Source: Candidatus Thermoplasmatota archaeon
GTDB lineage: Archaea; Thermoplasmatota; Thermoplasmata; UBA10834
NCBI GenBank assembly: GCA_018814355.1
Contig: JAHIZT010000113.1
Span: 1 to 43,549, forward strand
DNA: 43,549 nucleotides
Reading direction: 5' to 3'
Position 1 is the first letter of the stretch. Each line of letters begins with the position of its first letter. Shown in pieces: positions 22,101-29,347 of the stretch. Position numbers and translations under genes: made by a program. Below the pieces are notes generated by a model, which ran no database searches, was not told the DNA's origin, and saw only the letters and a program-made list of their open reading frames with translations.

Positions 22101-22670
22101 AGTTCCACGAGGGCCGACCTGACGCTCTACGTTGACATTGCCCAAGTGCACGGCGTCCAGGTGACCAACCTTAACCAGTCCGCGCCAGTCTCCTCGGCCA
22201 ATACCATCACGAAGTTCAGGGTCAACAATACGGGCAACGCGCCCGATGTCATAGCAGTTTCAATCGCAAACAAGGATGCATTGACGTCACTTGGCTGGAC
22301 TGCTCAGATCCTTGATCCAGACACCGGCCTGGTAGTGACGACTTTCAATCTCTCTGCGTTCGGCTCGAAGGAGCTCAACGTCAGTTTCACATCCATCCGG
22401 GCCGACGCCGATCCGTCCGCCCAGGCTTACGTGCTTGCATCCTCGACACTGAACGCGGGCGTGAGCTTCTATGGCTCCGTGCCGGTCATGGTCCCAGATC
22501 TGTCAATGGGCCTAGGCGATATCCAGGTGTCAAGGAAGGATATCTTGTACCAGCTCGACCTCAGCAACCTGTATGTCAACACGGGCCTTGTTGTGGCGCT
22601 GGGGGTACTCATGGTATCGTTCTTCGTGCTCCGGAAGAAGAAGGGCCTCGGGGGAGGTGCGAAGAAGTGA
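16110..22670 (+). CDS. aglB: STT3/AglB oligosaccharyltransferase with very long beta-sandwich repeat tail
   Basis: The 2186-residue protein begins as a normal archaeal oligosaccharyltransferase, which transfers lipid-linked glycans to Asn in N-glycosylation sequons. It has about a dozen membrane helices in residues 30-535, acidic motifs GSDSYYW (near 70) and NADHDS (near 183), the WWDYG motif at about 597-601 and a DKYDIDKDRMNQI segment near 664. From about residue 925 it continues with roughly ten carboxypeptidase-regulatory/CNA-B-like repeats (pattern GT..G.P..GA.V...T.....T.T...G.F....PPG.Y) to about 1880. Two NEW3/CARDB-like domains follow, then a terminal membrane helix (about 2154-2175) and a Lys-rich end. 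Usual AglB proteins have about 600-1000 residues. The TTG start has AGGTGG upstream. The tail should lie outside the cell. Confidence 0.93.
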   Translation: MAEAREIPARSFLSIKRGDGRPSELGKWFRANWAALAMLFFIFTLALFMRSYFGYEMASDNGYIVSGGSDSYYWQRIIDYSADTGKQLYWDPLINYPDGIRNPRPPLFSMSVVVPAVIAQDAFASLHDSLGWTFMWSTAFWGALTVIPTFFVGKEVFGRRAGLVAAFFLAIMPSHVQRSVLSNADHDSFILFFIVLTFYFLLKAVSVQDHRKWVENWRSLRSIKGGLKDYFRNSKTAVLYAFIAGTSFGAVIMAWVGFGYAAVLILAYYIIQVFLNKFKNTDSLSVTLIVMIAMGFGYLISFPVYYEQTLIQVRFDVPVYLFLASMFFGMMFVISRDFPWTLTLPAIVSILIVAVLAINVVDPSLGQAILSGQGYFVKNKLYSTIAEAKAPMFSEVAMGFGMVTFFMSLIGLIWAITRLPKHATAPYIFIVVWLGAAIFMAISAGRFMFNAAPAFAIASAWVLVVIVDKLDFNSVRKSLVGASGSYLHVFRKSVKVRHVVGALFLAFMVVLPNVWYGTDAGIPSERKAALDNEIYSSLPDFMRPGSYDQANGTVWYFGAFGYSLPLPKYYFPTAWAWFADRDSDILPESQRPAYVSWWDYGFEAVQAGKHPTVADNFQNGYQITGNIIMSQSEAEAIALFAYRLLSAGIAHDPLVKDQLYALMDKYDIDKDRMNQIMLGSGRQLAAEILADPLVYGPMSEDISDANARIVTARVELTKLSLDDLVSFYGEVCDVTDWEIRYFSVDSRMFPRSGQDTGIFYAPAKLSDRRITRGSTPIDFFEIKAIDIYGASYAIEDVTSDMQIIDYQLEYKDMFYKSMFYRAMVGYSGTDIGQTNDGIPGLSGSASDYTPAPGWNLTHFRVVYRTAYYNPLTLDNPDFREGWRAISFEEAAVLKEKIQAGEAQGYIDDSASNYYSAGVVFLEYYKGAYLNGTLKTEQGYPVADISVTIQDEYGIPHMVTKTDENGHYSLLAPFGNLTLTFSGGSTNNIGLKGANTIATLYLNVTDDQAMRKSQDLDDDGVMDYIITKDFVMKGTSISGDIFWDLNSDGNYTADKDELIPAVTVYMTELKTNTSLVVNASDGSFDETMPPGQYEIFADFLRLNLTMGHLVNVTPGQKSVQKLAMKASELVGTLLRTDGLPAEGAALVIVDTYTGLRKETTTDNNGNFTFSRITGGNYILNYRDGGEVVYNNRFAISPGDTLQRTFTLVAESKMTYRIVSGGMPASHAVFMVSNNYDQSTIVSGLSDAYGLVEVTIPRGVWTLYATSFDGTNKYAGATVIDTTMTGSASGTLTLDLGASSVAGTLRSPKGLPLSDTYLVFESADGARIPVMTGSGGSFNIVLPSGTYKVTSASISEQGILSDTVVVKWPSTTSLQFTMSSGVLVTATVWLDKDTSGGLMPSERAILSELRVTDSGGRTQTTMTSSDATFSMVFPEGSPATVSLGVSGYSQWSQSMTLSGGNPSFDLVATPDLLSVSGLVTYADVGVRGIEVSFVPDNVLMSIVKTTTGANGYYSALVPPSSYRVVVDQASTPMGGEKYMFDQSATFQPSGSGAAYDIQPVKKVEMYGNLLGASTSIQLRLSGPEQKNLTLSSINYHVYLLPGTYSVYASGKTGSDTFVNTSLVELSLTSRNFDFNLQRAHALSGVIRLDSSSVTRPVTVLATASGGEVITAQSDTAGRYSLQLPPGSYSVLYLLEDVMTEGSRSVYIQYSSLQTVTMGSVDMGVSPSLTLELDNTTFRGTVVGPDDTPAQAYVELIANSRFGESVSFMTDALGVFDEKVQPGDYTIHVTRLQDKRSYLSTVTLTRNIPREQTIELADGRYLTGTALIGDQGAPLDLSLSSGSAKLNLASADDGSFMALVPGGANYTIASSTTRVEHSMNVSYSGSSRFYVGNTDIFVEFEMNRDTKRGVSVSWDRALTQSAAPGVKVTYAVTVVNTGNIEDTFLATFTGTGFDVSFSPSQFTLDFGTNNKQTMMVDATAGNTLPAADIMVICLVRSKTLSSTRADLTLYVDIAQVHGVQVTNLNQSAPVSSANTITKFRVNNTGNAPDVIAVSIANKDALTSLGWTAQILDPDTGLVVTTFNLSAFGSKELNVSFTSIRADADPSAQAYVLASSTLNAGVSFYGSVPVMVPDLSMGLGDIQVSRKDILYQLDLSNLYVNTGLVVALGVLMVSFFVLRKKKGLGGGAKK

Positions 22671-23470
22671 GCCTGCGGATCTCTATGACCAGGATGGTAA
22701 TCGCGGCTTCGCTCATGCTGCTACTGGCCATGCCCTCTGCGGCGATGTTGCAGCTCGCTCCAGATGCCAGAGCCTATAGCGGGATAACCATCGACCTGGA
22801 CCGCCCGGCGTTTGCCGGGAAGGAACGGACGGTCCAATGCACACTCACTGTCGCGGGCGGTCCCGCCAGCGATTTGTCGGGCAACTACTCCTATAGAATC
22901 GAGATCACCGGGAAGAACACGACGGGCTCGTCGGCTACCCCTAGCTCAGGCACGTCGCTCTCGGGCGTCTGGGGGCTCAGCATCACGATGCCCGACCGCG
23001 CCTCTCAGACCATCAAGATCAAGGTGAACGCATCGTCCAGGAATGTGGCCACGAATGAGGTGAAGTACCTGGAGAACGAGTTCGCGGTCAAGGTCGTTGA
23101 CCCCATCGTCATCAGGGCGGAGATTTTCAACAACGGCCCTGTGGACGCTCTGAACGTAACTGCCAAGTTCTTCGCGGACGGCGTGCTACTGCACACACAG
23201 ACCTTCAATCTGTCAGCCAACTCCTTGACGGCCCTGATATACAACTGGACTTTCCTGAAGATCAAGGAGGGGAAGCATGTCATCACCGTCTCCATCGACG
23301 ACTCCGGCAGTGTGGTGGAGTTCAGCAATGGGAACAACATGTTCTCCCAGACGTTCTATGTCGAGCAGACCAGCAACCCAATAGGCGGCGTACTGACGAT
23401 TGCGGTGATCATATTGTCCGTGTTCGTCGGGCTGATGTACCTGCAGAAGCCCATAAGACGCAAGAAGTAG
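22667..23470 (+). CDS. Secreted, membrane-anchored CARDB-like protein
   Basis: The product (267 residues from GTG 22667, or 261 from ATG 22685) has an N-terminal signal peptide (VIAASLMLLLAMPSAA), two extracellular beta-sandwich domains and a C-terminal membrane helix (GGVLTIAVIILSVFVGLMYL) followed by KPIRRKK. The second domain (IVIRAEIFNNGPVDALNVTAKFF and later GNNMFSQTFYV) fits the CARDB adhesion-type fold. Several N-x-S/T sequons (NYS, NTT, NAS, NVT, NWT) could be glycosylated. The GTG start overlaps the aglB stop (GTGA), so it is probably translationally coupled to aglB. It may be an accessory or surface partner of AglB; that role is inference. Confidence 0.82.
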   Translation: MSLRISMTRMVIAASLMLLLAMPSAAMLQLAPDARAYSGITIDLDRPAFAGKERTVQCTLTVAGGPASDLSGNYSYRIEITGKNTTGSSATPSSGTSLSGVWGLSITMPDRASQTIKIKVNASSRNVATNEVKYLENEFAVKVVDPIVIRAEIFNNGPVDALNVTAKFFADGVLLHTQTFNLSANSLTALIYNWTFLKIKEGKHVITVSIDDSGSVVEFSNGNNMFSQTFYVEQTSNPIGGVLTIAVIILSVFVGLMYLQKPIRRKK

Positions 23471-23515
23471 TGGCCTGAAGGCAAACCGCTCCGCATGTCA
23501 CCTGCATTCTTTTGG

Positions 23516-23530
23516 CATAATATCATATAC
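23516..23530 (+). promoter_or_regulatory. TATA-like element of thioredoxin gene
   Basis: CATAATATCATATAC lies about 40 bases before the thioredoxin start, which would place the transcript start near 23550. Confidence 0.45.
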
Positions 23531-23565
23531 AGAGGCGACTTTACTTCGCCAACCAAAATGGAGCG

Positions 23566-23895
23566 ATGACCTTGTCAGAAGGTATACTTGAGATAAACGA
23601 CTCGAACTTCGAAGCCACCGTGAAGTCATCCGCAAAGTTGGTTGTAGATTGCTGGGCACCCTGGTGCGGCCCATGCAAGATGCTGGCGCCAACGTTCGCT
23701 GCGCTCGCGAAGGACTACAATGGAAAGGTGGCTTTTGCGAAGCTCGATACGGACGAGAGCCCGAAGACCGCGATGGCGCTCGGGATTCACAGCATCCCGA
23801 CCCTGATATTCTTCAAGGACGGGAAACAGATCGATACACTGACCGGGGCTCACCCGAGGGCCAACATCGAGGCAGTGCTCAAGAAGCATTTCTAG
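23566..23895 (+). CDS. trxA: Thioredoxin
   Basis: The 109-residue protein has the redox-active WCGPC at residues 33-37, the preceding KLVVDCWAP strand, the conserved cis-proline segment IHSIPTLIFFKDGK, and the final helix. It acts as a cytoplasmic disulfide reductase. ATG 23566 is the longest reasonable start. TTG 23572 has better spacing to GGAG (about 23560) and would give 107 residues. It stands alone and ends seven bases from the convergent translin-like gene. No thioredoxin reductase is in the window. Confidence 0.95.
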   Translation: MTLSEGILEINDSNFEATVKSSAKLVVDCWAPWCGPCKMLAPTFAALAKDYNGKVAFAKLDTDESPKTAMALGIHSIPTLIFFKDGKQIDTLTGAHPRANIEAVLKKHF

Positions 23896-23902
23896 CGCCA
23901 CA

Positions 23903-24520
23903 TCAGGCCTTCTTCAGGACCTCTTCGATCTTCTCATGCAGGTTCCTAGCGCTCGCGGCGACGGCCACCTCGCCTCTGGTCTTCTCCAAGAGGCTCCTGG
24001 CGACGTCCTGCTTGTGCCGCAGAGGGACTATCGCCTCGGGGTAGTCGAACCTCATGATGGCCGTGAACACGTCCTCCATGAGCTCGAGGAAGTGATTCGC
24101 CCGGGCTATCTTCCCAACCTTCAGCTCATCTAGGCAGAACCTCCTTAGCTCGCCGACGCTGTCGCCTAGCCCGAGAAGGTACGGAACGCTGCCGATGCCC
24201 AGATCCTTGGGGGACGGAACATCCGCCTTGTCAAGGATGGATATGATGATCCCCACCTCCGAGTATTCCTGGAATGCACTCTCGACATATCCGGCATGCG
24301 CAAGCCCCGGATGTTCAGCAAGAAGGCTGGACAACCTCGAAACCTCGTCTTTGAGTTCGTCCAACTGGACCTTTGTGTCTTCACTGCGGTGGATCCCTCT
24401 CAGTATGTTCCCGGATAGTCGGACGACAGCTCTGGACGATTTGAGAGCGACCTCCCTTATCTGGTCCTTCTCGTCGAGCTCCGTTTCGATCTCTGATGTA
24501 ACTTTCTCGAGGTTCTTCAA
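23903..24520 (-). CDS. Translin family protein
   Basis: The 205-residue, almost entirely helical protein matches the archaeal translin/TRAX-like family (COG2178): R..LS.NILRGIHR, the central FLELMEDVFTAIMRFDYPEAI and the closing PLRHKQDVARSLLEKTRGEV. Family members form ring-like oligomers that bind single-stranded nucleic acids, and some archaeal TRAX-like members cleave RNA. Acidic residues in ELMEDVF could be catalytic, but this cannot be settled by eye. The TTG start at 24520 overlaps the purD stop (TTGA), with AGGAG nine bases upstream, so it is coupled to purD. Confidence 0.85.
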   Translation of the reverse strand: MKNLEKVTSEIETELDEKDQIREVALKSSRAVVRLSGNILRGIHRSEDTKVQLDELKDEVSRLSSLLAEHPGLAHAGYVESAFQEYSEVGIIISILDKADVPSPKDLGIGSVPYLLGLGDSVGELRRFCLDELKVGKIARANHFLELMEDVFTAIMRFDYPEAIVPLRHKQDVARSLLEKTRGEVAVAASARNLHEKIEEVLKKA

Positions 24521-25848
24521 ACGCGTCCGCTCCTGATGTTCTGCATCCTTGCGACCTTGGCATCGAGCATGGCCTTCTTCGCGATGTCGTGTCTGACATG
24601 TATCCTTCCGCTGATGTGACCTAATGCCTTCTCAGCGATCTGATCCGCCTGTTCTATTGAATCGGCGATACCAACTACCCCGACGGATCTGGAGGTCGTT
24701 GTGAATATCTTTCCATCCTTCTCGTTCACGCTCGCGTAATAGAGCAATGCGCCCTCATTGGCGATCGCGTTCTCATCGACCTTGATCTCCTCGCCGGCCA
24801 ATGACTTGGTGCCATAGCCCTCGGGGACCACGTATTTGCACACAGACGCCTTCTTCTGGAACTCAGCGTGGCTCCTTGAGATCCCACCCTCAGCCATCTT
24901 GAAGCATATCTGAGTGAAATCGCTGCTGAGAAGCGAGAGGACGTTCATTGCCTCCGGGTCTCCGAACCGCGCGTTGAATTCGATGACCTTTGGCCCGTCC
25001 TTCGTTAGCATGAACTGGCCGTAAAGTGCCCCGTGGTACTCCGCACCCTCCTTCCTGAGGGCGTTCACGACCTGTTCCATGATCTCGACGGCGCTGTCGT
25101 ACTCCTTCCTTGTCAGGAATGGAAGGAGTCCGTCGTTCTGGGAGTACGAACCCATTCCCCCTGTGTTCGGACCTTTGTCGCCCTCGTACGCCCTCTTATG
25201 GTCTTGAACAGCTGGCATAGGAACGACCCTCCTTCCGTCGCAAAACGCCTGGATGGTCAACTCCTCCCCCACAAGCTTCTCCTCGAGCACTATCTGAGAT
25301 GATCCGCCAATCCTCTTTGTGAATATCTCATCCGCATAGGCAATGACATCCTGCTTCGTCATGAGGTGTTCTCCGACTACCTTGACGCCTTTCCCGCCCG
25401 TGAGACCCGTCGGTTTGACGACGACGTTCATACCCATTCTGTCAAGCGCGAGTTTCAAGTCCCTAGTGTTGTCGACGATCGCGAACTGTATGGACCCTTT
25501 CACTTTGTGCTCGGAGAGAAGTTTCCTCATGAAGCTCTTCGAGGTCTCTATCTGAGCCGCCGCCTTTGAGGGGCTGGCAGTCGGCACTCCGGCAGACCTG
25601 AGAGCATCGACTAGCCCAACCTCAAGAGGCGCTTCAGGTCCTACTACTGCAAGTTCTACGTCCCTTGTCTTGGCGAACTCGACGATTTTGCGGGTGTCGC
25701 TCTCGTCCACCAGAATGTGTGCCTTCGCGGCTTTCGCTATCCCCGGGTTGTTGTTCTTCAAGCATGCGAAAACATCGGCCCCTGAGCGTGCGAGAGCCGC
25801 AACAATCGCGTGCTCCCTCGCCCCTCCCCCGACAGCCAGGACTCTCAT
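24517..25848 (-). CDS. purD: Phosphoribosylamine-glycine ligase (GAR synthetase)
   Basis: The 443-residue ATP-grasp enzyme joins glycine to phosphoribosylamine in purine synthesis. Recognised segments are MRVLAVGGGAREHAI, VGPEAPLEVGLVD, KPTGLTGGKGVKV, DHKRAYEGDKGPNTGGMG and EFNARFGDPE. Length is as expected for a single-domain PurD. It is transcribed divergently from gatD, with a TATA-like TGTATTAAGA at 25881-25890 on the minus strand, about 37 bases upstream. It is the first gene of a two-gene unit with the translin-like gene. Confidence 0.97.
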   Translation of the reverse strand: MRVLAVGGGAREHAIVAALARSGADVFACLKNNNPGIAKAAKAHILVDESDTRKIVEFAKTRDVELAVVGPEAPLEVGLVDALRSAGVPTASPSKAAAQIETSKSFMRKLLSEHKVKGSIQFAIVDNTRDLKLALDRMGMNVVVKPTGLTGGKGVKVVGEHLMTKQDVIAYADEIFTKRIGGSSQIVLEEKLVGEELTIQAFCDGRRVVPMPAVQDHKRAYEGDKGPNTGGMGSYSQNDGLLPFLTRKEYDSAVEIMEQVVNALRKEGAEYHGALYGQFMLTKDGPKVIEFNARFGDPEAMNVLSLLSSDFTQICFKMAEGGISRSHAEFQKKASVCKYVVPEGYGTKSLAGEEIKVDENAIANEGALLYYASVNEKDGKIFTTTSRSVGVVGIADSIEQADQIAEKALGHISGRIHVRHDIAKKAMLDAKVARMQNIRSGRV

Positions 25849-25947
25849 CGTATGCGACCAGCCGGTGCATCAGGTTTGTGTCTTAATACATTGTCTGTCT
25901 TGTCATATTGCTATCAGGATCGCGTCAAGGGACCGTCCAGCGAATGA

Positions 25948-25955
25948 TTTTAAAC
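25948..25955 (+). promoter_or_regulatory. TATA-like element of gatDE
   Basis: TTTTAAAC is centred about 25 bases before the gatD ATG at 25977. With no Shine-Dalgarno between, gatD is predicted to start on a leaderless transcript. Confidence 0.5.
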
Positions 25956-25976
25956 GAATAACCCTATCTACTGCCA

Positions 25977-27266
25977 ATGAAGTACGCTGGCCTCGTTGGC
26001 AAGCTTTTGGATGGAGCAGGTGCCGAGCTGGGCGACGTCATCGAGGTCCGAAGAGGCAAGGATTTCAGCACGGGCATACTGATGCCTCACCACGATTTCA
26101 GCGCACCGTTCATTCTTACTATGAAGCTGGGCAATGGATACAACGTCGGCATACACGTCGACGAGGACACCAATATCAATTTGGTCTCGAAGCGGGAGTC
26201 GAAGGACCATAAGAAGGTGATACTTCCCCAGGACTCGTCTAAGAAGGACATCGCTGTCATAAGCACTGGAGGCACGATTGCGTCTTATGTCGATTACAGA
26301 ACGGGCGCGGTTCACCCGGCGATATCCGCAGAGGAGCTCATCTTCTCGGTTCCCGAGCTATTGGACATGTGCAATGTGCGCGCGAAGGTCCTCTACTCGA
26401 TACTGAGCGAGAACATGAAGGTCAGCCATTGGCAGGGCCTGGCGAGAGCGGTCGCTGACGAACTAAACTCAGGCGCTGTCGGGGTCATCATTCCCCACGG
26501 GACGGACACCCTTGGATTCACCTCGGCGGCACTGTCCTTCATGCTCCGGAACCTGCCAGGACCTGTCGTATGCGTCGGGTCCCAGAGGTCCTCGGACCGT
26601 CCCTCATCAGACGCCATAATGAATCTCCTGGCGGCCACGAGGATATGCGTCGAAAGCGATCTCGGAGAGGTCGTCGTTCTCATGCACGGTGAATCCTCCG
26701 ACTCCTACACGTTGGCACACAGAGGCACGAAGGTCCGGAAGATGCACTCTTCCAGGCGGGACGCTTTCAAGAGCATAAATGCGGACCCCATCGTCAAGGT
26801 CGAAGGCCCTGAGATGACCTTCATGACGGAGTACCAGAGGCGCAGCCCAGGCCCTGTCGAGCTCAAGGACAAGATCGATGGCCGGGCCAGCATGCTTCAC
26901 TTCTATCCAGGGTTCGAGGCTGGACACTTCGACACGATCGCCCAGAACGTCAGAGGCGTCGTGATCGCAGGCACTGGCCTAGGCCATGTCTCCGAGGAGA
27001 TAGTGGGCTCGATCCAAAGGGCGGTGAAGAGCGGCGTTCATGTGTATGTGACGACTCAATGTCTGCACGGTGCAGTCAACCTCAATGTCTACTCCACAGG
27101 ACGGGACATGCTTGTCGCAGGTGCGGTCCCCTTGGGCGACATGCTCCCGGAGACGGCCTATGTCAAGCTGATGTGGGCCATGGGTCAGACCGAGGATCCC
27201 GAACAGGTGAAGAAGATCATGCTGACGAACATCGCAGGCGAGTTCACATCGAGGAGGCAGGTCTGA
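25977..27266 (+). CDS. gatD: Glutamyl-tRNA(Gln) amidotransferase subunit D
   Basis: The 429-residue protein is the asparaginase-like subunit of the archaeal GatDE amidotransferase. It releases ammonia from glutamine for conversion of Glu-tRNA(Gln) to Gln-tRNA(Gln). The N-terminal 80 residues form the GatD-specific barrel (GDVIEVRRGKDFSTGILMP). Catalytic motifs are STGGTIASY (near residue 95) and PHGTDTLGFT (near 170), followed by GSQRSSDRPSSDA. It lies one base before gatE and the pair forms an operon. GatE supplies the kinase/transamidation site. Confidence 0.97.
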   Translation: MKYAGLVGKLLDGAGAELGDVIEVRRGKDFSTGILMPHHDFSAPFILTMKLGNGYNVGIHVDEDTNINLVSKRESKDHKKVILPQDSSKKDIAVISTGGTIASYVDYRTGAVHPAISAEELIFSVPELLDMCNVRAKVLYSILSENMKVSHWQGLARAVADELNSGAVGVIIPHGTDTLGFTSAALSFMLRNLPGPVVCVGSQRSSDRPSSDAIMNLLAATRICVESDLGEVVVLMHGESSDSYTLAHRGTKVRKMHSSRRDAFKSINADPIVKVEGPEMTFMTEYQRRSPGPVELKDKIDGRASMLHFYPGFEAGHFDTIAQNVRGVVIAGTGLGHVSEEIVGSIQRAVKSGVHVYVTTQCLHGAVNLNVYSTGRDMLVAGAVPLGDMLPETAYVKLMWAMGQTEDPEQVKKIMLTNIAGEFTSRRQV

Positions 27267-27267
27267 C

Positions 27268-29139
27268 TTGGATTTCAAGTCTCTGGGCCTGAAGGTGGGC
27301 ATAGAGATCCACCAGCAGCTGAACACTGGAAAGCTCTTCTGCGAGTGCCAGACGGAGTTCTCCGACGAACACAACAAGGAGTTCGTTAGGCGTCTCAGGC
27401 CCACCCAGAGCGAGATGGGCGAGATAGACAGAGCTGCGCTCGAAGAGTCCGAGAGGAAGCTGCATTTCAGGTACCAGACCGTTCCGTACTCGTGCCTGGT
27501 CGAGGCAGATGAGGAGCCGCCGCACGACGCAAACAGACGCGCGATCGAGGCATCTTTGGAGATGTCGTGCCTTCTGGGCATGACCTGCGTCGACGAGGTC
27601 CATTTCATGCGGAAGATCGTGATAGACGGGTCGAATACTGGTGGGTTCCAGAGGACGGCACTCATCTCGACGAACGGGAGCTTCGAAGTTGCTGGGAAGA
27701 AGATAGGGGCGTCCACCATCTGCCTCGAGGAGGACGCTGCCAGAAGGATGTCCGAACATGGAAGCGAGGTGACGTTCCGGCTTGACAGGCTCGGGATACC
27801 ATTGGTCGAGATCGCGACTGACCCAGACATGAGCACTCCTGAGGAAGTGCGCATGGTCGCCGAACGGCTGGGCTCTCTCCTCAGAGCAACGAAGAAGGTC
27901 CGGCGTGGCATAGGCACGATTCGAGAGGACGTCAACATCTCTATTTCGGGCGGTGCCCGGGTTGAGATCAAGGGTGCCCAAGATCTGAGACTGCTTCATG
28001 TCTACGTCGAGGAAGAGGCTAAGAGGCAGCTCGAACTCTTGGAGGTCAAGCGTGTGCTCAGGGAGAGAGGCGCGCGTTCTGTCACTCCGGACATCAGGGA
28101 CCTGACGGCTCTGTTCAGGCAAACCAAGTGCAAGGTCCTCAGGAACGGACTTGAGGCCAAGGGGAAGATCCTTGCGGTCAAGTTGCCCAAGTTTGCAGGC
28201 GTCCTCGGGACGACCGAGAACGGCGTGAAGCGGCTTGGTCCTGAGATGGCGGCGCATGCGCGCGTCGCAGGGGTCAAGGGATTGTTCCACTCTGATGAAC
28301 TCCCAGGATATGGTGTCACGATCGCAGAAGTCGAGGACATAAGAACCACATTGGGTGTCGAGCCTGACGATGCATTCATGTTGGTGGTAGATGAGGAGGA
28401 TAAAGCCCGTGCAGCTGTGTTCAAGGCGGTCGAAAGGGCCAATGTCGGCATCGAGGGAGTCCCTGAGGAAACGCGGGATCCGCTCCCTGACGGCCAGACT
28501 GTCTACAGCAGGCCTCTGCCGGGGAAGGATAGGATGTACCCCGAGACCGATGTGAGGCCTATCCTGATCGATGGAGCGATTCTCGAGAGCATCAGATTGA
28601 ACCTGCCCGAGCTTCCGGAGGAGAAGGCTGCTAGGTTCATCAAGGACTTCGGAATAAGCAAGGCGCAGGCGGAGTCGCTTGTGAAGGCAGGATATGAGGA
28701 CGAGTTCGAGTTGCTCGCCGCCGGTTTCGGGAACCCGCAAGCGGTGGCGAGGATATACATCAATACATTCCCCGAGCTGGAGAAGCTAGGCCTCGATCCG
28801 TCTCGACTGAGCCTTGATTTGATGAAGGATGTCCTGGCCAGCCTCAAGACAGGCGCGTTCGCCAAGGAAGCCATCCCGAAGATACTGTCCTCCGTGCTGG
28901 AGAACGGTCACACCGTCAGCAGGGCGGTCGAAACGCTCGGCGTCGAGACCATAGACACTGAGTTGGTCCGCGAGGTCTGCGATAGGATCGTGAAGGAGCG
29001 AGAGAAGTACATTCGAGAACGCGGGGAGAGCAGCCTCGCCCCTCTGATGGGCATCGTGATGAAGGAGCTGCGCGGAAAAGTGGACGGGAAGGTCATCAGC
29101 GAGATTTTGCGCGAGAGGATCGAACGCCTCCTGAAGTAG
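27268..29139 (+). CDS. gatE: Glutamyl-tRNA(Gln) amidotransferase subunit E
   Basis: The 623-residue protein starts at TTG 27268, with GAGGAGG about ten bases upstream inside the gatD end. The GatB/E catalytic cradle is evident (KVGIEIHQQLNT, the cysteine-containing CECQ region, IDGSNTGGFQRTALI, RGIGTIREDVNISI). The archaeal-specific AspRS-like insertion lies around residues 280-410, and the YqeY-like tRNA-binding tail (MGIVMKELRGKVDGKVISEIL) is at the C-terminus. It activates Glu on tRNA(Gln) and transfers the ammonia from GatD. Confidence 0.97.
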   Translation: MDFKSLGLKVGIEIHQQLNTGKLFCECQTEFSDEHNKEFVRRLRPTQSEMGEIDRAALEESERKLHFRYQTVPYSCLVEADEEPPHDANRRAIEASLEMSCLLGMTCVDEVHFMRKIVIDGSNTGGFQRTALISTNGSFEVAGKKIGASTICLEEDAARRMSEHGSEVTFRLDRLGIPLVEIATDPDMSTPEEVRMVAERLGSLLRATKKVRRGIGTIREDVNISISGGARVEIKGAQDLRLLHVYVEEEAKRQLELLEVKRVLRERGARSVTPDIRDLTALFRQTKCKVLRNGLEAKGKILAVKLPKFAGVLGTTENGVKRLGPEMAAHARVAGVKGLFHSDELPGYGVTIAEVEDIRTTLGVEPDDAFMLVVDEEDKARAAVFKAVERANVGIEGVPEETRDPLPDGQTVYSRPLPGKDRMYPETDVRPILIDGAILESIRLNLPELPEEKAARFIKDFGISKAQAESLVKAGYEDEFELLAAGFGNPQAVARIYINTFPELEKLGLDPSRLSLDLMKDVLASLKTGAFAKEAIPKILSSVLENGHTVSRAVETLGVETIDTELVREVCDRIVKEREKYIRERGESSLAPLMGIVMKELRGKVDGKVISEILRERIERLLK

Positions 29140-29314
29140 TGGGTTTATCGCTGATCATCATCAGGAAGCTCTTACAGTACTCGATCGCTGCGCCGGGATC
29201 TTTGCCATTGTATCTCAAGAAGCTCCGGCAGAGTTCGTCCAGGTCGCTGGGGTCGTTGTACTTCCTTGGTCTGTCCTTCGGCACTGGGTCACTCTCAAAG
29301 TCGGGAATCCACAA
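29096..29314 (-). CDS. Possible small protein of unknown function
   Basis: A 72-residue frame begins at TTG 29314 with MWIPDFESDPVPKDRPRKYN and continues with a helical DELCRSFLRYNGKDPGAAIEYCKSFL. I do not recognise the family. The case for coding is the G/C-rich third positions in the first two thirds, no competing gene in most of the interval, and a TATTATTA element 15-22 bases upstream. Against it: the last 44 bases overlap gatE tail to tail, and the terminal 17 residues look low-complexity. It lies directly downstream of the HemK2-like gene on the same strand and could be co-transcribed. Confidence 0.45.
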   Translation of the reverse strand: MWIPDFESDPVPKDRPRKYNDPSDLDELCRSFLRYNGKDPGAAIEYCKSFLMMISDKPTTSGGVRSSRAKSR

Positions 29315-29347
29315 TTGGGAATTGCCCTAATAATACTTGTCGCCACG

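Noticed and set aside
27244-28740. 498-codon minus-strand ORF inside gatE
   Set aside because: Antisense shadow of gatE with Leu/Arg/Asp-rich composition and no recognisable domain.
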